Part shown: positions 12,467 through 23,189 of the stretch, piece after piece
How positions within the stretch are numbered: position 1 is the stretch's first letter
Layout of the letters: every line of letters begins with the position of its first letter
From: Diplodia intermedia
Taxonomy: Eukaryota > Ascomycota > Dothideomycetes > Botryosphaeriales > Botryosphaeriaceae
Direction of reading: 5' to 3'
DNA: 64,000 nucleotides
Assembly: GCA_021495925.1 (NCBI GenBank)
Contig: JAKEKT010000039.1
Coordinates: 243,838 to 307,837, forward strand
Position numbers and translations under genes: made by a program
The notes under the pieces: model-generated
The model's database searches: none
Told to the model about the DNA's origin: nothing
The model's input: only the letters and a program-made list of their open reading frames with translations

Positions 12467-13177
12467 ATGCCGAGCGTGAGCATTTCCAATACTATTTCCT
12501 GTCCCATTTCCACCTCGTCCGATCTAGCCCCATGCTGGACCGGCCTTGCACAAACCTGCCCGCATTATTCCCAGCCGCCTCCATGCCACACGAACCCTGG
12601 GGCCGCGTGTGTACTACCTGTGGCGCTCGCCCACAGCTAGCCACACGGCGAAACCCTGTTCCTTTACTTTTTTTTTTTTCTCTCCTCGTCCCTTTTCTCC
12701 TTACTTGCCGTTAGTCCTTTGAATAACTCGCTTGCCACTCATCCTTCTTTTCCTTTTGATTTCTGCACAAGTAGACAGGAAAAATGAAATAAATGACAGC
12801 TAACCCCCCCGTCTCCTTGGCATCCTTAGCAGAAGCAGCATTTCAAGGTCGGCCATCCGCCGCCCTACGGCGACGTCATTGCACAGGAGCAGCGCGGCAC
12901 CGACGGCGATGACGACTTTCACGACGACGATCTCAGCAGACTCCCGGCTTACAGGGATGTAGATGAAGACGAATTCAATGACGAGGAGGAGGACGTTGAA
13001 GCCGGGCGGCCCACGGATATGCATCCGGCTATGGGATTCCAGCAACGAAAGGGTCGTAGTTCCAGATGTAGGGCAGCTGTGGGGCGCTGGTGTAGGAGGA
13101 GCTGCGATGCTTCGCTGGCAAGGTTCTTTGTGGGGTTCGCGTTCGTTGGTGTTTGGCTGTGGTTGTGGTTGAGGTGA
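12467..13177 (+). CDS. Small tail-anchored-like hypothetical protein
   Basis: The well-supported part is exon 12830..13177 (115 codons plus TGA), opened by a strong acceptor (GCTAAC branch at about 12,800, then TCCTTAG with the in-frame TAG lying in the intron). It encodes KVGHPPPYGDVIAQE, then an acidic segment (DGDDDFHDDDLSRLPAYRDV, DEDEFNDEEEDVEAG), a basic Arg/Cys stretch and a hydrophobic C-terminus (LARFFVGFAFVGVWLWLWLR). That order suggests a cytosolic acidic domain with a C-terminal membrane anchor. The proposed first exon is 12467..12475 (ATGCCGAGC, donor GTGAGC, phase 0) with a 354-nt intron, which is long for this genome and the weakest part of the model. An AG|GTGAGT donor overlaps the stop, so a further 3' exon is possible. 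I do not recognise the family. The codon-like acidic pattern and anchor argue against chance. Confidence 0.42.
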
Positions 13178-15410
13178 GTGATGGTAGCATTATTATAGAG
13201 AGCTTTAAGAGATTCAGCTTCAATGTGAACACTGCAACTATCAACGAATCACTAGATCTTTTCACGTGCTTACTCTAAATGCGTTGTTTATGGAAGTGTC
13301 GACATCCTTTTTCTCCTTTCTTCCTCCGCAACTTGTTCTTTTTCACTACACATCTTTCTCCTCGCTTGTCTCAATTCTACACAATTATTACTTATTTTAT
13401 GCAGTCGTGGTTCGTGTGGTTCCGCTCCCAGTGACAAGCCAGACCTTTGCACCGCAGGTTTCTTGGGATCTTCCCGCCTTTCTACTAAGGCCACTGCTAT
13501 TCTTCTAGTCTAACGTTCCATGCCCCAGAGCCAGGGAACACTTCAGTTCAGACGTCAGGCCGTGACAATAGGTCACAGAACACTCGGGCCTTCTAAGCAC
13601 CATAGATGATGCTACGTTCTTCATCCGCGGGTAGTTAAAGCCAATGTCTGGATGCATTTGTCGGCGTTGAAAACTCACATCTACATCCCGACATTATTCA
13701 ACTGCCTAAGAATGAGACCTCACCCGCTGTACCGCTTTCAACAGATGACCGAGTGCGGAAAAGTCAATCAGTCGCGAGACTTGGTTGAAAGGTCTCCATA
13801 ACGTAATCTGCCATATCGCCACTTCTGACTGAAGGGTGGAACTTGTAGGTAATGACCACTGAGATGGTAAAGAAATAAGCAATACTTCTTTGGACCAACC
13901 CACCCTTTCCAATTCACTGGTGGTGGGAGGATAGCTCCACACCTCGGACCCGAATGGCTTGGGACTCGTTAGCTGCCGAAACTATTCGGCAGTCTTCGGT
14001 AGCGGTAAACAAGGGGCCGAGTAGACCTGGAAGCAACGCTTGCTTGTAAAGGCATGCGATTGTGGGTAGCTTGCACCAGATCACATGTTTCTCCTCGGCA
14101 GGCTCCGAAATGTCGATGCCGAACAGTACAGCAAAATGTCGCACGATGATAGTCTGACGCACCAGGGTTTCGAGTGGATGCTGCCGCTCTTGTCGTTCCA
14201 GCCGGACTTTAAGAACACGCTACAAGCCTGGGCAACCCTGCATCTACTCGCAGAGAAATGTTCCAGGAGCGATCGGCCGCTTGTCTGCCTTGTCAGCCTT
14301 GAGCTTGCGGCCTTGAAGCGAACCGTGGGGTGTTGAGGAACACAAATTTGCAAATTTCGAAATGATAAAGGGATGTTGACGATCGCCATCTACCCAAAGG
14401 TGGATGTCGGCGATGAGGGCACATAGTAAGGAGGGGAAGGAAAATTCGATGCTCGGTTAACACGGGTGGTCTGGAATATGTAGTATTTTGGGAGCCAGCA
14501 TCCCTCGGCGTTTCGCGAAGCATTTCGATGCTCCTCGCGATGGCAATTGCAAGAAATGCCATGCGGCGAAGCGCGGAACGTTCGTTTATTTGAGGGGTGC
14601 AGATCATGGAAAGCAAGGTGCTCGACAAGAATCCGTGACAACGTGCCTTGCTCGAGCATGCCGTCCACTCTGTGTCGCACAGCTAGTGTCCCCTGTTGCG
14701 TCATGTATCCAAAGGGGGCGGCCGGCCGGTTAGGGACAGGGAGGAGCTGGCCCCGAAACGCTCGACTGCTCGAGGGCGTGGTTTGGTACACAGCCTCAAC
14801 TAACACGAACGCATCCGTCGATCGAACGTATTTATCTCTCTCTCGTCCCTCGGCCCACACCCCGCACTGGTCTCCGCGATTAAGTTCGTGTTGTTGCGCG
14901 ATTTCTCGGCGCCCGTCGTCGAATCACTTTGCAGCCCCCGCGGCTAGGCGTCCAATCGAGCCATTTGTATCAAGCGCTTGAGACGACGGACGCCGCCCGC
15001 GGACTCCGCGGGGGCGTCATGGCGCCAACGCCATCGCTCCCGAGCTGAAGCTTTTCTAGTCCCTGGCCCGGACCAACGCCATTTGCGTCAACACCCCGCC
15101 CTCTACCAATCGTCGTGTGTGCAGCAATCGTCCCGCATCCGTCCCATTGGGAGCCAACGTTTCCGCTGAGTCGTAACTTGCTCGCCATTTCGTCCGAGTG
15201 GTCGACGAGAGCCTCGGGCTGACCACCTCACGCGCGAGCTACTAAAAGCTTCGCCTGACCCTAACCGCTCCACCGCTCCCTCAACTCCATCGTTTATCAC
15301 CACCACCATCCCCCCACCACCACCGCCCCGACAAAAAACCCAAACAAAAAAAGAAAACCCCAGTCCCTCCCACCTCCATCCCATCCCCACCAACAAAAAC
15401 AACAACAACA
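13178..15410. other. Intergenic region, no supportable gene
   Basis: This stretch holds one palindromic repeat (13630) and otherwise nothing I can name. Frames on both strands between 13,700 and 14,950 lack recognisable motifs and credible splice signals. From about 15,260 the plus strand becomes strongly C/A-rich (CCACCACCA and CAACAACAA runs), consistent with the promoter and leader of the gene starting at 15411. Confidence 0.5.
13630..13706. repeat. Miniature palindromic repeat, copy 4 (77 bp)
   Basis: The left arm is GGTAGTTAAAGCCAATGTCT then GGATGCATTTG; the reverse complement of the right arm is GGCAGTTGAATAATGTCGGG then ATGTAGATG. It has the same ends and near-identical length as copies at 3433 (80 bp) and 5565 (79 bp), about 8-10 kb away. 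Confidence 0.65.
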
Positions 15411-15938
15411 ATGCCGCCCACAACCCCAACACCACCCAAATACCACCCCCTCCTCTCCCCCATCCCCTCCTCCTCCCCCCGCCCCCGCTCCCCCTTCTTC
15501 CAACACCAGTCGTCCCAGTCCCCATCCCCCTCGCCTCCCCCCTACCACCACCACCAAAACGCCTCCACCGCCTCCAACATCGACCTCGAACTCGAGCCCT
15601 TCGGCGGCGGCGAGGAGCGCCCGCCCGCCCCCTCCGCCCACCTCGCGCGCCGCCAGTACCGCTACAGCCCCGTCCACCGCTTCTGCCGCGTCTTCGCCCT
15701 CGTCGCCGTGTGGGGCAGCATCGCCGTCCTCGCGGTCGCGCTGATCTTGTATACGTCGTATCGGGCGATGATGGTGTTGAGGGGGGAGGGGGGTGGTGGA
15801 CGTGGAGCGGGGGCGGGTGGTGGGGGGCATGACGGTGTTGGTGGGGGGGCGTATGAGGGCGGGCATCGGGGTGGGCGGCATTGGCGTGGTGGTGGCGGTG
15901 TGGGTAGTTGGTTTGCGATGGATGGGGCGATGGGGTGA
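15411..15938 (+). CDS. Single-pass membrane protein, hypothetical
   Basis: Intronless frame of 175 codons. The ATG sits in an excellent context (CAACAACAACAATG) after a C/A-rich leader. Residues 1-55 are Pro/Ser-rich (PTPPKYHPLLSPIPSS, SPSPSPPPYHHH). A short acidic patch follows (IDLELEPF), then a basic juxtamembrane segment (ARRQYRYSPVHRFCR) and one transmembrane helix of about 22 residues (VFALVAVWGSIAVLAVALILYTSY, near residues 93-116). The C-terminal 55 residues are Gly/His-rich low complexity. The basic residues before the helix suggest that the N-terminal side faces the cytosol. I do not recognise a family or function. The translated sequence could in part be compositional (C-rich then G-rich DNA), but the start context and clean helix favour a real gene. 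Confidence 0.55.
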   Translation: MPPTTPTPPKYHPLLSPIPSSSPRPRSPFFQHQSSQSPSPSPPPYHHHQNASTASNIDLELEPFGGGEERPPAPSAHLARRQYRYSPVHRFCRVFALVAVWGSIAVLAVALILYTSYRAMMVLRGEGGGGRGAGAGGGGHDGVGGGAYEGGHRGGRHWRGGGGVGSWFAMDGAMG

Positions 15939-17639
15939 GGGTGGGGTGTTGAGGGATGGGTTTGAGTGGGTTTTTCTTGATTGGATGTTTGAGGGGTTAA
16001 GAGTTGGGGGTCTGCGGGTGAGTTTCTCTCTCTTTTTTTTTTTTGCCTCCCCATTTGGTCGGTCGGTAGATGATGGGGTTTCCCGGTTGCGTTGGAAGGG
16101 ATGGAAGAAACTGACTTGTTTGAAGATGGACCGCATTAGTGCCAGTCACTGTGCTCGATGAAGCGACGGCTATCGCGGGGACGAGCGAGGAGCTGGCGAT
16201 GACGCTTTACTGGCAGCTTTGGTTCATCGACCCCGCGAGCTTCCGGAAGCTCACCACAGGTCCCCGTTGTGAAGCTATGAGGACATCAGAAGGCCTGCGA
16301 TACGGTTCGAATGAAAGGCAAGGAAGCAGGACACAGCGTGGAGGAGACGGGGGAAAGAGGAATCTACATGGACCACCATCTGCCTGTTCCGCATCGATCT
16401 TGGCAGAAGAACAGTGGTCTCCGCGGTAACCAGGCAGTCGCTCCGCGGGAAGTTCAATCTTCGCGAGGCTATATCGAAGTATTGGGGGGTTTTTGCAGGG
16501 GGGAAGTACCTTGATTACGGCTGAGACGGTTTTCATTCTGGACGTCTATTTATACACCCGGGGCCGAGGATATCACTTGCATCTTCACCGGTGTCGAAAT
16601 GCCGCGTCCGTTGTTCTGTAGAGGGAGCAAAAATATATTTCTCTTGGTAAATACTACCTCTGCATCCTCAACGGGCAATCGTGAGTACAGGTTTGCACCT
16701 GTTTTCTCTCTAATCAAATCCAGACTACAGCTACAATTGGATGCTCTCTGAGTTAGCTGCACTGTCTCGATTCTGCAGGGGACCCTGGCTCGAATCGGAC
16801 ACTGCGTGGCGTAAGCTTGCTCTTGCACTGCTCGAATGAGACATCCCCACTGCGCTATCGGTCAACTGCACATATGATACTCTCGTGACGAATGCCGGAC
16901 ACTTGAGCTCACAAGTGTGTCGAGGACTTGACGAGATAACACGTTTGGCTTTTGCAGAATGTAAGGTGGGCGATACCACCAAAGCCGTTGGTTCTCCATG
17001 AGGTCCAGCAGGGCCGCTACTTAGCTTCTTGAACCCATCGACAGCCTCCACAACCTCGGGGTGTCTGATGGTGAAGAGGAGGCGATTGAGGAAGGAGGCA
17101 GCCAAAGCCAATGTTCGGATGCAGATACGATCTTCAAACTCGTACAAACACTTCTGGGAAAAAAGATCCGCTACCGCCAAGGAAGCGAAATGTTTGTTTT
17201 CATCTGGAAATTGGCACGACCGTGCATTGAGGGGTAACTCTGAAAACGGCGTGCTATATCGAAACTTATTGGATTCCTGACAGTTCATGAAACTCATTCA
17301 CCCTCCAATATATTAAAGAGAAATGGGAAGACGAAAGGTGTTCCCTGGAATAACCATAAATCGGACATCCCAAATCCTCCGACATGGCGAGCAAAACCCT
17401 GCAATCTGGGTTTCGGCTCATATCCAACTGTTCAAGCATTACAGTACCATGCCCGGTTGCTTCGATTCCTGCCGTGATGGAAGTATCATTCGTCGAAGCT
17501 GAAACCCCGGTGAAAGCACAGCAGACACACTATGGACGAGCTCTAGATTCCGATCGTCATGGGCAATCGATCGAGACGGGACGACAGGACGAGACGGTAT
17601 GAGACAATCACGTAGTCTGACTTTGCTTCGTCACCGTGG
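15939..17639. other. Intergenic region, no supportable gene
   Basis: A minus-strand frame of 188 codons (16731-17297) and a plus-strand frame of 96 codons (16139-16429) are present, but neither shows a known motif, splice context or codon pattern I can defend. A short stretch at about 17,107-17,128 resembles one arm of the palindromic repeats, without the second arm. The region probably holds the 3' ends of the flanking convergent genes. Confidence 0.45.
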
Positions 17640-20600
17640 TTACCGGTAATACGGATTTGTATTCTGAGCAGGCATAGAAGACGTGACTGTCGTAGGTGGC
17701 TGGGACTGTGGCGACGGCGGCATCCGGGGCCCTGCCGTACTCCATCCGTACTGCATTTGAGCCGATTGGGCAGAGTGCACTTGGTGTTGCTGCGGCGTCC
17801 AGTGCGTATTTTGGTAAGGTTGCTGTGCGTATGACAGACCCAGAGCAGCGGGTGTTGGATGTCCTGGAGTATCCGTGGAATAAGGCGGCTGGTAGTGACC
17901 TGGAATAGTCATTGACTGAGACGGATGGTGTTGACCTGGAGGAGGCCTAGGATAGGACGGCTGGTGCTGGCCTGAGGCTTGTTCGTGACGATATTGGCTG
18001 TTGTGCGTGTCAGCTCGTATCGGGGGAGAACCGCCAGGATTGAAGTCTTCCATCCGTGCTCGTTGCGCGTGTATCCGCTGTGAACTTGTTGCAACTGGCA
18101 GTTCGCGATGTTCGTGAAGATATTGGTTGTTGTACGTGTCATCCCCAGTCAATGGAGAGCTGCTGGCATCAGGATCGCCAGCTTGTGCTCGCTGCGCGCG
18201 CATCCGCGGGAGACCTGACGCACCTGACATCGTGTGAGGATCATAGTGTCTGCTGTACTCCTCTGGCATCGATGCGAAGTGGCCAGGCTCGAAATCGTCC
18301 GCCCGTATCATCTGCCTGCGCATGATCTGTGAATCTGAAGATGAATGCACTTCCAGCAGATATTCATCAAGAACGGCCGAGGCTTCCGCGACAGTCGTCA
18401 GATGTTCATGGACCAACGGTGTCTTGTTGAATCGGGCCAACGAAATTGCAGCAGCGAAGGCGTTATGAATTTGTCGGCCATTCCACCGCTTACTGGAACC
18501 TTGGTCCTTCCAAATTTGGTGCGCAGCGTACAGGAGACCTGCTTCATCTACGATCATGCCTCTGAGATTTTCTTGTGCCTTTCGTATCTGGATTTTCCAG
18601 ATCTGCATTGTTTGGTCGGAAGTAAGAGGAGGATAGTAAAGGGACATTTGGATCCGCGACTTGAAGGCTTCGTCGATAGAACCCACTCTATTTGTTGTCA
18701 TGAATAGGACTCCTCTGTAGTATTCGAGTAATCTCAAGAAGACTATGGAGCTCGGTCAGATGCAATATCACTCGCTGTGGCGCCCACATACCTGACACAA
18801 GTGCGTTTCTTTGGAGGTCGCTAGCTGTCCTTGATGCTAGGAAGACATCCGCTTCGTCGAGTAGAAGGATGCAGTCCCACGCCTGGGCCAGATCGAAATA
18901 CCTCAGCATGTTGGCCTCTGCCTGGACAGGGTCCAGGCCCAGGTCACCTGTGGTTATCCAACGTCAGCTACTCAGCCCGCGCCAATCTGATGTTGGGGAC
19001 TACCTGGAGTTATCGATAGAAGCGGTTTCCCCAAATGAGATGCGACAGATTCAGCTGTAGAGGTCTTTCCCACGCCCGGGCTGCCGTGAAGGAGGATAAT
19101 AAGCCCTTGACCTGAGTGTCGTGTAAGAAGCCGAATCAATTATCGGTTCTTGAGAGTAGAATCATACCTTTGTCTCGAGCTCTCAGAAGATTCATACCCT
19201 CGTCAATGTCGAAGTATGAACGAACAAGAGCTTGGATCATGAGTTTGTGGCCATGTGGCAATGCTAATTCGTCCCACGGGCGAGAGTTGGGTTTCACTTT
19301 CGTCAGCTCGTTCCGTAACCCGGACTCTTTTTCATCGAAGTTTAGATGCAGGTAACCTATTCAATTGTAAGTAGTGCATGTGAGCATCAGGGTAAGGGCC
19401 AAATACTCCAGCTTCGAGAACTAAACACGAATGCCGGTGCTCTTGCGGGAAGCAGAAATAAATCTTCTCCACTGACTTCGCAGCGTGCCCATGCGTGGTC
19501 CTTTCCTTGGTGGTTCATCGTCTCAATAACGTCTTCTTTTCGTAGAATATCCCAGTGACTGTCTTCTGCGATAGGTTCTGGCTTCCATGTGTAGTGTCCT
19601 TCAAACTCTCGTGGACTCGCTTGATGCTCAGGCAGAATGGCGAGTTCCGGAATCCATTGGGGGTTAAGCCTGAAAGCCCTTCGGAGGTCAATCATCACCT
19701 CGCTCTCTATGCTCTCCGGCAAAATGGGATGTGATTTGGCAGATACAAGTTGGGTTCCAAGGGAGTCTTTGTCAACGGTCCAGCCGCGATAGAACATATA
19801 AGAGCCGTCAAGACACTCCAGGTACCGTTTTCCTGGGAGGAGAAGGTCTTCTTTGTTGATGAGTTCCCGTAATTCCGCCACTTCCAGGGGGATTACCTGA
19901 AGATCACTCATGTCGCGCAAGCTGTGGAAGTGAGGAATTTCAAGTCTGCGGTACGCTGGCTGGAAGCCAACTCCATCAAACGCGAGGAAAAAGCAGTCCA
20001 GAGACAAAGGACCAAAAGTATCCGTCTTGGAATGTTTGTATTCAATTGCGTCGTCATCCGGCTCGTATCTCCGAAGGAACCTGTTACCACCGGTGACCTG
20101 GACAACCTTCCAGACCCTTTGCGGATGATTTTTGGCCCGACTGTAGAGAAGTTGACCAGGCTGGTAGAGGAACCAAAGCTCATGAAAGTAGACTGATCGT
20201 TTCTGAATGACTTGTTGCTGAGTTGGCTTCACGTACAAGTCCAAAAATTCCAGTAGAAGACAGGACAAATTGAGTTCGTCTGTCGAGGAAGTTTCTCCAG
20301 CTTCGGCCTGATCACCAGGCTCACTGACAGTCTCTTCCAGCTCAGATACATGTTGCCTGAGTGTTTCTTCTTCGTAAAGGAGGAATTTGAAAGGCCTGCG
20401 CATCACGAGGGGGGCGTCCGGCGGCTGACTGAGCTGCCCACCAGAGACGCTCGCCAATAGCTGCTTGAGGTATGAGGAGTGAATGCGAATCCTCTCCGGT
20501 AGCTGTTTCATCTCCGGGTGTCCTGAAGTGGAGGCGTCTCTAGGGTTTGAGGCTCCTTTGCCCCGCTTGTCTCTCTTCGACTGCATTCGACCCTTCTTCG

Positions 20601-22479
20601 GTCGTGGCGGCGTTGAGTGATCACGGACATCGCGAATGACAGGGTCCTCCATCAGCAACTCAATGGCGTAGTGCACTGGAGGGGTTGGTGCACCCTTGTT
20701 CTGGACGTATTCCTCCCATGACATGGGCTTTATTTCTGCTACGGTCCGTGGTTGTGTCGAGATACTCGGCAGGCCAACAGAAGCGCCTTGCCTCTTTCGT
20801 ATCCGAGCTCGATCAGGTCGGATTGGCGGTATATCGTTCCTACTAGCCGACTCTGGGTGAAAGTCTTGTTTGACTGCATGGAACAAATTCAGGCTCAGAT
20901 CCTCGAGGAGTGACTTTGTGTCAGAAGCTGGAGACTTGGGAATCGCGTCCTGCCGGCTCGAACTTTTGGATGCCATCTGTGCTGGTTCTTCAAGGTCCTC
21001 GATTGTCGATTCACTTGACCAAAGAGAAATCTCAACCATATGTTGTCCAATATGTTGGATGTACTCTTCATGATCCTCAGAGACGCTTGCCCAACAAAAT
21101 GGGCAAACGTCTTCATTCTTCTCTACAGACACACTCTCTTGCCAGAGGTTAGCAATATCGACGCAACTTTGGCTTTCCACAATTTCATGCGTAGTGTGGA
21201 GGTGGTCTGCCAGTTGAGCCTCAGTGTCGAACTTGATATCACACCCCAATCTACAATACCATTGTTGGATAGTGCAGTGGCCGATTGTGTGGCGCTGGAA
21301 GCAGGAGAAGCTTGCGAATGTTGGCGGTCTCATAATACACTTCGGATGCATGCAAACATAAGGCCGGAGGTCTTGGAGGATGTGCCGCCTGCCAGGTTGT
21401 TAGCTCGCTCTTTCCTAGAATTTGCGGATACTTTACATACCTCCATTGTGATCTCGTTGTTATGGTGACGTGCCGATGGCACACTGCACAGATCACTTCC
21501 ATGCCGTTTTCATGATTTGCACCGGGATATTCTGGGAAACCTGGAGGAAGCTCGACATGATCGTCGGTGATGGCATCCTCATTTTCTTGCCCTTCCTCGG
21601 GTTGAGGTATCGACCGATCGCGACGGTATGCTTTACTCAAGACATGGGCGAGCTGAGTCGGAAGTTCTGGAAAATTACAACAGATCTGATCGTAAAGCTC
21701 CGCTGTTCCAGTGTAGATGTTGATCGACTGTTGACTTGCCAGGTCACTGGAGGGACTCGGAGATCTGATCCACTGAAGGGAAGGAACAAGATCGTACAAC
21801 TGATCGATGGTGAATTCGACGCCCTCTAGATCTTCTTTGAGTTCTTCATCCGGCAGAACCAGTGGTATCTTCCCCTTCTGTGGTGGGGAAGATACGGGTC
21901 GGGATGTAGGACCGTAATTTTCTTCCAGCACCTCTGCATCAATCACCAAATCTTGACAATCAGGCCAGCTGCGCAGGGCTTTGGCAAGATACCATGCAAC
22001 CCCTTCCAAAGCCATTACTTTGCCCCGCTCCATATTGTACAGCCATCGCTGTTGAGATCGGCGTAGAGACAGCTGCTTCAACTCTGGCCGTTCTGGGTCA
22101 TCTGGAAGCTCAACAGAACTCGGTCCAGGCCGGTTCTCGTTCCCTATCCTTGCGGGGGAGACTTGTGTATAATCAGCAAATGGACACTGACGGTAGCGGA
22201 AGGGGAGTTAATACAGATATTCAAGATGAATTGGCCAAGGCTGATGAGGAGCGAAGCAATGGCATGCAGCAGTTCAGGCTCATCCTTGAGCAGTATATCC
22301 AAAGAACCTTCAACAGCTCTGTGATCCACTGTCCAAAGAACGTAGCGCTGGGCATTTCGATGGTACGTATGTTGCAAGTCTGCAGCATCCCGGAGAATCG
22401 GCTCGAACGTTTCCAAAGCGTGCTGAATCGCCTTGGAGAGACCAGCGACTGCCGGCTTCGCGTCTGAGCCATCATCCAT
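17640..22479 (-). CDS. Zinc-finger / DUF7025 / AAA+ ATPase fusion protein
   Basis: Seven exons: complement(17640..18742, 18792..18947, 19004..19111, 19168..19356, 19407..21388, 21441..22161, 22215..22479), 4,524 nt, 1,507 codons plus stop. All six introns (49-56 nt) have GT..AG ends, and several show GCTAAC or CTGAC branch sites. Residues 1-150 are helical and resemble the N-terminal region of fungal zinc-finger proteins. Residues about 315-430 hold a Cys/His array (ICAVCHRH, PYVCMHPKC, FQRHTIGHC, WYCRLGCDIKF, DVCPFCWASV.. HIGQHMVEISLW). Residues about 700-870 match DUF7025 (PLSLDCFFLAFDGVGFQP). The AAA+ core has Walker A GSPGVGKTS (about 1062-1070), Walker B ILLLDEAD (about 1115-1122), sensor-1 FMTTNR (Asn 1158) and an arginine-finger candidate (Arg 1170). 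The last 270 residues are Pro/Gln/His-rich and contain an internal duplication. All catalytic motifs look intact. In the family, AAA+ proteins remodel proteins using ATP; the substrate is unknown. The second intron's acceptor could also be the TAG 18 nt later. Confidence 0.88.
17981..18206 (-). repeat. Internal tandem duplication in the AAA gene tail
   Basis: Two diverged copies, 17981-18077 and 18111-18206 (offset 130 bp), each encode a version of R(M/I)xAQRA..D....SP...DT(Y/H)N.QY.HE. The unit is part of the disordered C-terminal tail. Differences are scattered and include codon changes, so this is not a recent slippage product. Confidence 0.7.
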
Positions 22480-22715
22480 TGCTGATGAGCGCTAGCTGCG
22501 GTCTTGGTCACTCCGCTGGCGCCGAGGGAAAGGTGGTGTTCTGACGGAAGCGTGAGGCTACGGAGCTTATGCATGTCAGGAATCTCAGCCTGACCCCGCT
22601 TCGAAGCCATAGGCCCCAGTCTTGATAAGTAAGCGAGTGGTGAACCCTCGGCCCCAATTCCACGAGGCTGCCACTTGCAACATCAGTATCACAGCAGTCC
22701 CACAAGCCCGCTGCC
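22480..22715. promoter_or_regulatory. Divergent promoter region (236 bp)
   Basis: This spacer separates the start codon of the AAA fusion gene (minus strand, ATG at 22479) from that of the truncated DUF7580-like gene (plus strand, ATG at 22716). Both genes must be driven from it or share it, implying head-to-head regulation. I see no clear TATA box or operator. Confidence 0.5.
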
Positions 22716-23048
22716 ATGTCTGGATTCGAGGTTGCTGGTCTTGTTCTGGGTATTATCCCGATCGCGCTGAAGTCGTACACCGAGCTGGGGGCCTTCTTCA
22801 CGGACTTCCGTCGCTATCGCATCCAGGGTGTCAGGCTCCGCCTCAAGTATGCCAATGAAGCGGATCTCTTCCAAGCGTCGATCCGAACCCTACTCTCCTA
22901 CTCAATAGATGGCAACGTTGTAAGCGCCATGCTCGATGACCCGGAGCACGCATCCTGGTCAGACAGAGACATTCAGATTAGCCTCGGGATGGTACTGGAC
23001 GGCGACTTGAACTTGTGCGAAGCTGTCAGGAGCAGGGCTCGCGATTGA
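22716..23048 (+). pseudogene. Truncated DUF7580-like protein gene
   Basis: An open frame of 110 codons begins MSGFEVAGLVLGIIPIALKS, the usual start of a large family of fungal proteins carrying DUF7580, several hundred residues long and often with incompatibility or STAND-like partners. The match continues through LLSYSIDGNVV, then DDPEHASWSDRD, then GDLNLCEAV. It then stops at residue 110 in GC-rich sequence that leads directly into short repeats (23052-23166) and the AT-rich block. The remaining several hundred codons are missing. The simplest reading is that a transposon insertion or deletion at the compartment border removed the 3' part. The remnant itself is not RIP-mutated. A short functional protein cannot be excluded. 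Confidence 0.65.
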
Positions 23049-23051
23049 CCT

Positions 23052-23166
23052 GATTAACAAGCGCAATCGGGGTGCTGGGGTCCGATTGCAAGCAAAGGGG
23101 TGTCTTCAGGTTAATCAATCAATCGCTAAGGATTGCGCTTGGATTGATTAATAGATTAACAAGCGC
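23052..23166. repeat. Direct and inverted short repeats at the compartment border
   Basis: GATTAACAAGCGC occurs at 23052-23064 and again, identical, at 23154-23166. The 11-mer CAAGCGCAATC (23058-23068) is present in inverted form at 23131-23141. TTAATCAATC (23111-23120) is inverted at 23142-23151. The arrangement resembles degenerate terminal repeats of a small DNA transposon or a MITE remnant, sitting exactly where the truncated gene ends. No transposase is visible. Confidence 0.6.
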
Positions 23167-23189
23167 TTATCAATCCGTGTAACGTCATA

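Noticed and set aside
15297..16136. Minus-strand frame of about 279 codons opposite the membrane-protein gene
   Set aside because: It is rich in Gly, Thr and Pro from simple C-rich/G-rich DNA. The plus-strand frame has a better start and a real hydrophobic helix.
17105..17130. Single arm resembling the palindromic repeats (CCAATGTTCGGATGCAGAT)
   Set aside because: No second inverted arm nearby, so it may be chance similarity.
16731..17297. Minus-strand frame of 188 codons
   Set aside because: No recognisable domain, no splice support and no clear promoter. Kept only as part of the intergenic note.
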